From Lepus europaeus (Eukaryota; Chordata; Mammalia; Lagomorpha; Leporidae): DNA of 64,000 bases. The stretch spans positions 15,388,496-15,452,495 of the forward strand of contig NC_084829.1 of the NCBI RefSeq assembly GCF_033115175.1, written 5' to 3'. Position numbers and translations under genes: made by a program. The notes under the pieces are model-generated. The model saw nothing but the letters and a program-made list of their open reading frames with translations. It was not told the origin of the DNA and searched no databases. Of this stretch, positions 26,201 to 38,556 are shown piece by piece (the stretch's first letter is position 1; every line of letters starts with the position of its first letter).

Positions 26201-29200
26201 ACTTGAGTCTCCCTTTCACACCCAGTTCATGACTCTCCCACTGCGCTGGGCATTCCTGAACCCAGATTTAGGAAACCCTTCATTTTCTCTGCCCTACTCC
26301 TATGCCACACAGCACTCCCTGAAGCAGGATACAAACAGGGCTAAGTGAAGCTCTTCATGACCTGACGAGTGTTCATCTGCTGCTCCAAACCAACCAGGAG
26401 CAAGGAGAATCCAGACTCCAACAGTGAAAGACCCCTAACTGCCCTGTTAGGGACTTCCCCAACCTATCTACATGGCCCAGACAGCCTACAGGATTGATAG
26501 CGGACCTTCCTGGGTGGCAGTGGTGAGCAACACTGCCACTCTGAGCATGTCCTGTGCAAAAAACCCCAACAATACCAAGCTGGGTGCAAACCCAAGTGTG
26601 GTGTGCAGAGGGCAACGAGCCAGAACCTCAGGCTGGGCGCAGACCCAAGTGCCTGTGTGCCGGGGTAACTGGCACACCTCCCCTTCTCTCCCCTCCCCTC
26701 CCTAAGCCAGGCAGAACCTTTTCCCACTATGCCAAGTGTAAGCACAGGCCCCCAGTACACCTTGTAGGGACTGTATGTTGGCTTCTTGTTAATCTCCTGG
26801 GGTGAGTGTCATCACTATTAGAAAGGCACACAATCTGTTTCAGATGCCTGTGGTCCAGCTTTGCATGGGCCTTCGCTGTCAATCAGCACTTTAAAAAATT
26901 CACCCCTGCTGGACTGCTCCCTGGCGGCCACATTGCAGATGTCACACCTCACACAACCGTGAAACTCATCCCCACCCAATCACTTTCAACAGATGGAAGA
27001 CCTCTGAGCACAATTTTCCTGAGATAAAGACCATGAATGTAAACTCCCTCAATTTTCCAGTATTCAAACTAAAATCTCTTTAAGATTACAACTAAATGCT
27101 AAAGAAATGGAGAGGAAACCACCTTCAAATGTAATGTAACCACCTTCAAAATGTAGTAATTCAAGTAATTATCAAATATAACCTATGTGCACTATGGTAG
27201 GACAAACACAAGAGTTAACATAGATAGGAAAGGAGATGCCGCTGTGGTACAGCAGGTTAAGCTACCGCCTGAGATGCTGGCATCACATCTGGGCGGTGGT
27301 TCAAGTCCCGGCTGCTCCACTTCTGATACAGTTCCCTGATAATGTGTCTGGGAAAGCAGCGGAAGATGGCCCAAGTCTTAGGGCCCCTGCACCCACATGG
27401 AAGACCTGTGGCCATTTGGGGAGCAAACCAGTGGATGGAAGATTCTTTCTCTTTCTCTGCCTCTCCTTCTCCTTCTCTGTAACTCTTTCAAATAAATAAA
27501 TAAATCTGAAAAACCAAAAGGAACCAGCACACATGCAAATAACTTCCTTATTACATAGACAAAGGAAAGTGCTCACTACTAGGTATTACTGCCACAGGAA
27601 TACAGGAGGCTAACTGCTGACTACAGGGCACAACACTGCTTACAGAGAGCACGATTCGGAGCTGGAGGGAAGAAGGCCGAGTGACGAGCACCAGGGATGT
27701 CTCGTGCCCAGGTCAGAAAGGCGCTGGCACCATCGGTCAGAGGTAGCTCTCCTTGAACTCTGGAGTTTACTGAAGCCTTGACAGTCCACAGGAAGGCTCA
27801 GAAGGCAAACTGCAGTTAATTTCAACAACAGCTCTCAGCACAGTGGCAGCTACCCATCCTCCACCTCAGCGCCACAGCAGGCGGCCATGCACTTGTTCTT
27901 GAAGCCAACACTTGCAACAGTTTGTGGGAGACAGGGTGGCCTGACATGGGCCCTGTCTTGGGCCAGCATTGTGGCACAATGGATTAAGTCACTGCCTGCC
28001 AATGCCAGCATCCCTTATCAGAGTGTGGTTCAAGTCCTGGCTGCTCCACTTCCAATCTAGCTCCCTGCTAATGTCCCTGGGAAGGCAGTGGAAGATGGCC
28101 CAAGTGTCTGGGCCGCTGAACCCATGTGAAAGATCCCGAGAGAGTTCCAGGCTCTTGGCTTCAGCCTGGCCCAGTGCAGCCACTGCATTCATTTGGGAAG
28201 TGAACCAGTGGATGGACAATCTCTCTCTGTCACCCTTCCTTTCAAATACACAAAAAAACTTTAAAAAAAAAGATAAAAGATGGCACTTGGGCCATCTTCC
28301 ACTGCCTTCCCAGGCACGCATCAAGTAAGCTTTTTAAAAACAAACAAAAACCCTGTCCTCCATGCTATAATCACCAATGGCTGCATCTGAGCAGGGAGGT
28401 ATAGACACACAGGTGGCCACTGTCACAACACTGCCCACTATAGATGAGCTTTCAGAGGACTTAAAAGGCCTGCCTCTGATTTTCATCTGCCTATATTTTT
28501 TTATTTTACCTCTTTGGAAACCAGGCATTTAAGGACTCCAACATTCACAAGCAGCCACATACAGGGAGGAATTTACAAAGTCACCACACATGCCCAGCAA
28601 AAAGCACAGGCTCGGAAAGGCGCTCCTAAAGACAACCCCTCAAGTTGAGCACTGACACAGAGACACTACAACAATCCAAACACAAAGCACCAATTCCTGA
28701 GGAAGGTGGATGGGGGCCGGGGGGAGGTCCTGATTGCTGGCGTTACCACAATCCGCATATACTCAGTTTTCAATAAAAACAAAATCACAAAAATTGCAAA
28801 GAAGAAGGAAAGTATGGCCCTTTCAAAGGAAAACATACAACAGCAACATTCTCAAGAAAGACCAAATAGTGAATTCATTAGACACTTTTAAACGAGTATC
28901 TTAAAGATGCTTAGAGATAAGAGAATGACACGTGAACAAAATGATAACATCAGTAATGATATAAAAGAAATTCTAGGCCGGCGCCGCGGCTCACTAGGCT
29001 AATCCTCCACCTGTGGCACTGGCACCCCAGGTTCTAGTCCTGGTTGGGGTGCTGGATTCTATCCCGGTCGCTCCTCTTCCTGTCCAGCTCTCTGTTGTGG
29101 CCCGGGAGTGCAGTGGAGGATGGCCCAAGTCCTTGGGCCCTGCACCTGCATGGGAGACCAGGAGGAAGCACCTGGCTCCTGGCTTTGGATCAGTGCAATG

Positions 29201-29561
29201 CACCGGCCGCAACACACCGGCTGTAGCAGCCACTTGGAGGGTGAACCAACGGAAAAAGGAAGACCTTTCTCTCTGTCTCTCTCTCTCTCTCACTAACTCT
29301 GCTTGTCAAAAAAAAAAAAAAAAAAAAGAAAAGAAAGAAAGAAAGAAAAAGAAATCCTATGTAAAATGTGTATTTCCATGTAATATAGAGGTTTACATAT
29401 ACAAAATATATAATTCAATATAAAATCAAGAAATTCTGGAGATAGAAAGGCTACTGTATGAAAAAAAATCATTAGTGATTCAAAAGTAGATTTGAGCAGA
29501 GAGTAGAAAGAATCACTATGCTTGAAGACAGGTCAAATGATTTCATTGAGCCTGATGAACC

Positions 29562-29592
<31 letters not shown>

Positions 29593-32500
29593 ATGAACAT
29601 AGTTGAAGACACTCACAAATGCTATTAAAAGACCAACACATGCAGCATAGGAGTCCAAGGAGGAGATAGAGTGGGACAAAAGATTTGAAGAAATAACGGT
29701 CAAAACTTCCAAATTTAATGTAAGATGTGGCTAAAATCATCCAAAAAGCTGAACAAACTCTAAGCAGGGTAAGTTCAAAGAGAGCCATACTGTGGCACAT
29801 TATAACCAAAGACAGAGAATCTTGAAATAAACAACAGAGACACAATGTGTCACATGTAAGGGATTCTCAATAGATTACCAGCAAAATTCTCATCAGAAAA
29901 CTTGGAGGCAGGATTGGCATTTCATGCAGTGGTTAAATTTAACCCGTATCAGAGTCTCTGGGTTGCTTCTGATTCAGCTTCCTACAAATGTGCACTCTGA
30001 GAGTTGGCAGATGATGGTTCAAATACTTGGATCTCTGTCACCCATGTGAAAGATATGGATTGGGGGCCGGTATTGTGGCGTAGCTGGTTAAGCCACCACC
30101 TACAAAGCCAGCATCCCATATGGGCACCAGTTTGAAACCTGGATGCTCCACTTCCAATCCAGCTCCCTGCTAACGGCCTGAGAAAACAGTGGAAGATGGC
30201 CCAAGTCCTTGGAGAGACCTGGAGTAATCTCCTGGCCCCTGGCTTCGAATCAGCGCAGCTCCAGCTATTTCAGCCAGTTGGGGAGTGAACCAGTGGATGG
30301 AAGACCTCTCTCTGCCTCTGCCTCTCTGTAACTCTGACTTTCAAATAAATAAATAAATCTCTTTAAAAAAAAAAAAGGAACAGACTGGAAACAAAATATA
30401 AAAGAATAAAGAAACAAAATGACTGAGAATTCAAATTCAGAATCAATTTTCTTGCAACAAAGAAATCACACATAACAATAAATATGCATAAGAAAGCACT
30501 GAGTAATAAATACACTAGAGACCTATGTGCTCCAAGGCTGGATGGCCTTTGTACTAACCAGTAAAAACAGAAAGCCCTCAAGGAAAAGAACAATTTATAA
30601 TACTATATTAAAATTTAGGTGTTTAAAGGATTTTACTTATGAAATTATAAAACACTTTTAGATAATATTTTTAGATTTTTTATTTATTTATTTATTTATT
30701 TATTTTTTTGACAGGCAGAGTGGACAGTGAGAGAGAGACAGAGAGAAAGGTCTTCCTTTTGCCATTGGTTCACTCTCCAATGGCCGCCGCGGTAGGCGCG
30801 CTGCGGGCAGCGCGCTGATCCGATGGCAGGAGCCAGGTACTTATCCTGGTCTCCCATGGGGTGCAGGGCCCAAGAACTTGGGCCATCCTCCACTGCACTC
30901 CCTGGCCACAGTAGAGAGCTGGCCTGGAAGAGGGGCAACCGGGACAGGATCGGTTCCCCGACCGGGACTAGAACCCGGTGTGCCGGCGCCGCAAGGTGGA
31001 GGATTAGCCTAGTGAGCCGCGGCGTCGGCCATATTTTTAGATTTTTTAGATAATAGATAATAATGTTCCTAGATGATAATGTTTAGATCCCAGAGCAGAA
31101 GTCTAACCGTCCTCCATGAACGGACGCACTCACCTGCTAAGCAATTCCAGCCCAGCAGAGTACTTTGGCAAACACGGAGCACTCCTGCAAAGCAAACACT
31201 GAGTTTAATTTTTTCTGATTTAGTCAGTTGAACAACAAAGTTTCACAGAAGAATTTTGGTACTGTCCATTGTAATGTAAGGTATTTTAAAATCCCCAATG
31301 ATAACTAAGCCTTTTAGGGAAATGTATTATTTCAGAGTTAATGTGTAACAGATTACCAACTGTCACTTAGTCCTATAAAGATTGTGTTTAACCTACACTA
31401 ACACACAAAACAATAACATAATGCTAAATAATTAGTAAGCTCATCACTTCTAGATATAAAGGAAAATTTGGCCACACACTTTACTGTATTAAAAAATGGG
31501 GAGAGGGGAGGCCCAGCATCGTGGCGTGGTGGTTTAACCACCTCCTGCAATGCCAACACCCCACATGGATGGTGGTTCAAGTCCCAGCTGCTTCACTTCT
31601 GATCCAGCTCTTCTCTAACGCATCTGGGAAAGCAGTGGAAGATGGCCCAAGTTCTGGGGCCCTTCCACCCACGTGGGAGAGAGATCTGGATGATGCTCCC
31701 GGCTTCAGCCTGGCCCAGCCCTGGCCATTGCAGCCATGTGGTAAATGAACCAGCAGATGGAAGATCTTTTTCTCTCTCCCCTGTCTCTCTCTCTCTCTGC
31801 CTTTCAAATAAGTCCTTAAAAATATAAAAATGTATAAAAATGGTGAAAAAACAGCACAATACTGATGTCACATAAAGCAGTTATAAAAAGAGGCTCACTT
31901 GCTAAGAACCATTTCATTATTAATTTGCTGTTTAATAATGATGTATTTATACAAACTGATTCTTTAAAAAAAATCATTTATTTATTTGAGTTAGAGAGAG
32001 AGAGATATTTTACATTTGCTGGTTCATTCCCCAAATGCTCTCAATGGCCACAGCTAGGCCACGCCAAAGACAGGAGCCAGAATTTCACCTGGGTCTCCCT
32101 CATGGGTGGCAGAGGCCCAAGCATTTCCACTGCTTTTCCAGTGCATTAGCAGGGAGCTAGATGGAAAGTGAAGCCAGACTCAAACTGGCACGCATATGTG
32201 ATGTCGGTGTTGCAGGTGGCTTTACGCTCTATTCCACAGTGCTGGCCCCTTAAAATGATTCTGATTGAGCCAGCACTGTGGCTTAGTGGGCTAAGCCTCC
32301 ATCTGCAGCACCAGAATCCCACATGGGTGCCTGTTCAAGTCCCAGCTGCTCCACTTCCGATCCAGCTCTCTGCTATGGCCTGGGAAAGCAGCAGAAGATG
32401 GCCCAAGTGGGAGACTCAGAAAAAGCTCCTGTCTCCAGCTTTGGATCAGCTCAGCTGTGCTATTGCAGCCATTTGGGGAGTGAACCAGTGGATGGAGGAC

Positions 32501-35500
32501 CTTTCTGTCTCTTCTCTCCGTATGTAACTCTACCTCTAAAATAAATAAAATAAAATCTTTACAAAAATGATTTTGATCAAACAAAGCCATTATCATAGAA
32601 TAAAATAATCATACTTTATCATATTTTCAACCATTTCACAATTTTATCCAGAAAATTTTCCTGTGCTTGTAAAAACTGGAATCAATAAATTGTTTGTACT
32701 CAGATGCACTAAACAGATCTAAAACTCACTGAAATAAGTAGACAATTGTGAAAACAACTACAAGCTGTACAAAATTCAAAGAATGGAAAGTTAAAATGTT
32801 AGCACAAGCTCACCTGGGTTTGCTTTTTACTTTTGCCTCTCTTGACTTGTCACTTAAAGTCTTCAGCCTGTAAGTCAATGAATGTAAAATATAATATTTG
32901 CACAGTAAAGAGATTTTCAATTACAAATTTTAACATTTTAAGTCACACAAGCAAATTTTTTAAGCAATTGAACAACCCTACAGACAACAAATATTTGAGT
33001 GTTTACACTGTGTCAGATGCCACAAATGCGAAGTCTACAGCAAACGTGTATCTATATTTCCACTTGCCCCAAATCCTGTTTTTAGAAAGGATTCCTCAGC
33101 GTGCTCAGACTACAGAAATCTACTGCATCTGGCACATTAGGAGAAGCAGAGGTCGGTCCACACAGGCAAACTCGAGAGGTAACAGAGACAGGCAGGCAGC
33201 ATACTTTATTAAGTACATACTCTCCCAGGCACTCAAATCTCTTTAAGCATCTACACCGTATGAAATGTTAGTTGATACAAAGTTTTCTAAAATATATTAC
33301 AAACTTTTTTCCTTAAAGAGGACTTGTTAGACCCCATCTAACGCATTCTGGTAACACTGGGTCATTATCAGGAGCACCACTGGCTGGCAAAATGCTCTCC
33401 TCAAGTGCTTCTGAACTGCAAATGCATCTCCACTTACAACCTGAAACCAATCTGCTCTGAGTTTTGTGTAGGGCTCTTGTGTCTACGTTCTGTATGTCTG
33501 TGTCCACCACTGGTCATCTGGGTAGCTGTCATCCCTGCTTCTGCTCTTAACTATGGCAGACTCCTCCTCTTCTACTTGCCTACTTTAAATTACAGGGCTG
33601 GATAACAGTTAAATGGGCCAGAACTGCATTTATGAAATTAAATTGGCAAGCTCTCCTAAACATGAAACATGTGTAAGCTGTACATTTGCATTTTGCTAGC
33701 CCAGTTATACTTTTCTTTTGGCTGTGGTCTCTGGAATTGGTGTCTTAACCACTAGCCTAAATGCTTGCTATGCCAGAGGGGACTTCTGATCAAATGTTTT
33801 TAACCAACTTGGAATCCCAATTATATGGAGCATCTTATATTATTACAGAAATATCGATGCAATTAATTTTTCCATAACATCCAAGATTCAGCCATCTCTT
33901 TCATACAAAAAGAATCTCTCTCTCCAAATACTCTAGGAAATTGTATAAATACTAATCTGTTCCATGCAAACATGATAAATCTCCAAGTTTATCTTGGAAA
34001 CTAGTAAACCTAGTTTAAATCATGATTAAGTGAAAGGGGAAGATATCTTTACAGTCTTGCTCTCCCATTTCCACTACAAAATTTAAGGACGACATTGACA
34101 ACCCTGGCAGAGTCACCCTAAGATAGTTACACACAACAATGTATTACACTGGAAATGATGCTAGGGTTTTTAGTATTCAGGACAATTCCATATGGTTAAG
34201 AGTGAAACTGAATTGCTACGATCTTCTTTGGACCACTCCATAAACGATTGAGCACATGTTTACATAGGTGTTTATAATATTTATAAAACAAATTTCCAAT
34301 TTCTCAGTTGATGTAATATATCAAGTTTGGGGTTGTCTCCCCCCCCCAAAAAAATAAGCTAAGAAAAAATTAGTCTGAGATGAAATGAAAGGAGGAGTGT
34401 TACTGGGAGCTGAAAATAAACTTGCTGGAAGATTTAATAACTGCTTCCCCATGTGGCTCCTTAACAGCCATCTGTTTTAAAAATTGGTTTAAACCAAATG
34501 TAATGTGTGCAGCTTATCTGATCTGCCTGAGAACAAACCAACTGTAAAAAGACATTTCTAAGAACCAAGGAAATCTGATTATGGACTGGATAATTGATAA
34601 CATCAAAGAATTAGTGCTAATTTTGTTAGCCACGATATTGGCATGACATTTGTGGAATGTCTGTAACTTTTTCAATGATGTAAATTGACAAGTGAGAGGT
34701 ACAATATACAATCTGAAGTTTACTTTTTAAAGCAAATATGGTGACATCTGAAAATTTCTAAACTGAGTAATGGATATATGGTGCTTACTGTGTAATTCTA
34801 TTTTTGTGCATTTTGTTAAATTAAAAATTTTGTTAATTTTGTTAAATTAAAAAAATTTTAATTTTGTTAAATTAAAAAATTTAACAAAAGGAGTCATTTA
34901 GATACCTTTTCTCAACAAATCTTCCAGATAAATTGTTAATGTGTCAAAATTTAGACTAGATCCTGTTGACAAAATCAAAGTGCTCCGCATGGGAGACCAG
35001 GAGAAGCACCTGGCTCCTGGCTTCGGATCAGCGAGATCCGAATGGCTGTAGTGGCCATTGGAGGGTGAACTAGCAGCAAAAAGGAAGACCTTTCTCTCTG
35101 TTTCTCTCTCTCACTATCCACTCTGCCTGTCCAAAAAAAAAAAAAAAATCAAAGTGCTACAGGGAAGATGGAAACAGTCAAGAAAGCTCCAGAAAGGCAC
35201 AGGAGTTTAACGTAAGCAGTTAAGACACACATCTCATCCCAGTGCCTGGCTCTGGCTCCTGACCCCAGCTCCCTGCCCATGCACATGCTAGGATGCCACA
35301 TGGATGGCTCCAGTATTGGGTTCCTGTCACACACACAGAAGACCCAGACTGAGTTCCCAGCTCCTGGCTTTGGCTTCTGCCCAGCCCAGGCCAGTGTGAG
35401 TGTTTGGGAAGTGAACCAGCAGAGAAATCAGAGATCTGTGTCTTTGCCTCTCAAATACAAAAAAACTTAAAGACACTCAAAAGAGAAAAAGGGGTTAAGA

Positions 35501-38500
35501 TGACTGTTACTCTTAAGATGGAAAAAAAAAAGATAGCAAAGTAAAAAATTTAGAAAGATCTCTTAGAGACATCCCCAAAGCCCAGAATCCAACTGTAAGT
35601 AGCCTACCATTTTATTCAAGGATAACTCAGATTTCTCACACTGATCCTGTGCTAGAAACAACTCAGTAATTAAGTCAAAGGATACACTGGGGAAAATATA
35701 TGGATCCAAGAGAAACAATTCAGTTTGCTCAAATATACATAAACATTTGCCACAATAATTAAGTAAATCAACTACTCTATGACCTTGGTGGCATTCAGGA
35801 AAATACATTGCTAATTCAAACGAAAAGTATAATAAAAATGACCATCCAGAAAGCTGAGAAACTACACTGTGGGGTCATGGTGAAATAAAGCACAGGTTTC
35901 CAATGCTCTAGTTCCTATAAAAGGCTTTCCCATCCCATTTTCGGTCCTCTGCCTAACACTAAACACCCCTAAGAAGACCCATGCTACTGCTTCAGTATAT
36001 TAACGTACAGACTTAAAAGAGCCACTGGACAATTATTTCTTATTCATGGCAACGAACACATTTCTTTATGTTTTAAAATTTATTTTAGAAGTAAAGACAG
36101 AAGGAGGTAGATGAAAGGGAGAGCACCCATCTGCCGGTTCATTCCCCAAATGCCCACCATGCCCCAAACACCCAGTCAAACCCAAGAGCCAGGAACACAA
36201 TTCAAGTCTCCCACCTGGGTACCAGGAACCCAACTCTCTGAGCCATCACCCCCCCTTCCCAGGGTCTGCCTTAGTAGAAGTTAGGTTCAGGAGCTAGAGC
36301 TAGGAATGGAAACCAGGCACCTGTGAGGCGCAGGCATCCTAACCACTAATGCACTTCAAATTCAAAGCACTAAACCTCAAATTCATCATAACAGCTCAAT
36401 AATGTTATTTTTGGACAGCTCCAAAGACCTTAACTTGATGCCAGTACATTTGTTTTTTCAAGCTTTGTAGAAAATACTAAAATGGAGGCATCTTAATAAG
36501 AAGCAGTGGGGGTCAGCAAAACTGCTTAGATAAAAAGCTGACAAAGAAGCAGAGGAACAGAAGAACACAGGAGCGCCACAGGACTGACAGGCAGATCTGC
36601 CACAATGCATCGCCAGGGTTGCACCTCAATTTCTACCTCCCCTAGGCCACCACTGTTGGCTACAAAAATACATCAATTAGCATATTTTAGCATAAGGCTC
36701 AATTCCTTTAAACCACACTCCTGTTTCCATTACGCTAATTGTAAATTCTATTTACAAATACAACCTGGTAGCTTTGGGATCCACATGGAAGGAAGGCCTA
36801 TATTTCCCGGAATGGAGAGGCCTACTTCCGGGGAAGAAAAGTTCTTGTCAAGGTCCCTGTGGGTGCCTAAAGGTCAACCAATGAGGATCAGACCCACCTC
36901 AACCTTTAACTCCCATGGCCTGAATCTATAAAAGGAGCTCTCCCAATCTCTGATGCGCGACTTCCTCAGCCCCGGCTCTGTTGCTCCGTTGGGGCCGTGG
37001 AACCTCGCCCGGGAGCGGAACCCCAATAAATGCCTGTGAATTAATCGATTCGTCTGCCTGGGAAGATTTGTTACGCGCCGGACACCTTACACAACCCAAC
37101 ATTGTATTTTCACATTAGTATTTCTCAGTTCCTCCCCCTGAACAAGATCAGGGAAAGGCAAAGGCAATCGCATTTTAAAGAACAAATAACTCCCTAAACG
37201 CCACAGCCTGAGAAGTCCACACAAATGCTGCCTAGATGTGTGGGGAGAACAATTTAGACCACCTTCTAATTAACCCCACCCTCCTGAGCATGTCTTCAGT
37301 TCCCAGCTGCTTCTGAGACGTCCAGTCACAACCTCACAACAAACCCACAGTCAATGGCTCTTCAAAAGTCTTCTTAAATTCTTTCCTGTAGGAATATGGC
37401 ATCACTTGTCTAAAACCAACATTCTCAGCTTCTGCACCTCTGTCAAGTCTGCTACACTCACTGCAGACAAATCCGACCACCACCATTTGTCACGGCCATT
37501 CCAGCCATTCCCACCTTTACATTTCTGCCAGCTCTTCCTCTCTGGCTCCTACCTGGCCCGTAATGACCGACGGCCTCCCCAGTAATCCTCCTGTCCCTAG
37601 CCCTAACGCTCCTTTCCCACAACTTCCCAGTTTTCCTGCCAGGAACACACTCAGGCCATCTCCCCTGAAAGCTGATTTCCATCCTCAGCGTGTACGACGA
37701 CCTTCAGCAGGCACCTGCCTTGTTATCCAGCTTCATCTCCCCCCACGGCTGCTCTCTCTGAAAGGCCCTCAGCCCATCCCATCACAATCCCTCCTCAGGT
37801 TCAAGGCCCCGTTTAGAAGCCACTTCCTCTTTGAAGCATCCCAGTGAATGCTCGAATTCCATCTGAGCTCACAAACCACACCGCCTGTACCCTAAGTTCA
37901 GTCTGCTCTGTTTTGCTTCCCTTAGCACTAGCGTCTAGCTGCCAGAGGGCGGCGGCTGCTTCAGCCAACCCTGCACCCTCAGGACTGCCCAGTACTGAGA
38001 CACCACGCAGTGAAGACTGGCAACGCTGAGCAAACAGCCTCTCAAACCCTTCAAGCTTCGAGGAAAGAGGACACTTGGTGCACCTAGCCTAGTGTCGCAC
38101 ACTGCAGTAACTCGGGCAAGATCTAGTACATCAAGGTGAATACTCAGGTTGCTTTCCTTGTTAAAGTGGTAAGAAATCTAAGAAAAGTCAACATGTCAGG
38201 CAAACGCCCTCCCCCACACCGGGCTACACTGGGAGTCAGATTCCACATCGAGGAAGGGGAGAGAGGATGAGGACACAGGGCAGGGTGGAGGTCAGGTGGC
38301 AGTGGTGACCTTGGGGCAGAGACGTCCACTGCCAAGGAGCAGCAGAGAATGAAGAGCCCTTGCCTCTAGTCATGGGGACCCAGAGCCTCCCCTAACCCTT
38401 GTTCCCTGGGGTACTTCTGCCTCGAGACTTCAGCCCTGGGGTAGAAACTGCTCCAAAGGTAGAAAACAAAGAGTGCATTTGCAGCGTGTATGGCCTGGGA

Positions 38501-38514
38501 GCTCAAGCCAATCC

Positions 38515-38556
<42 letters not shown>

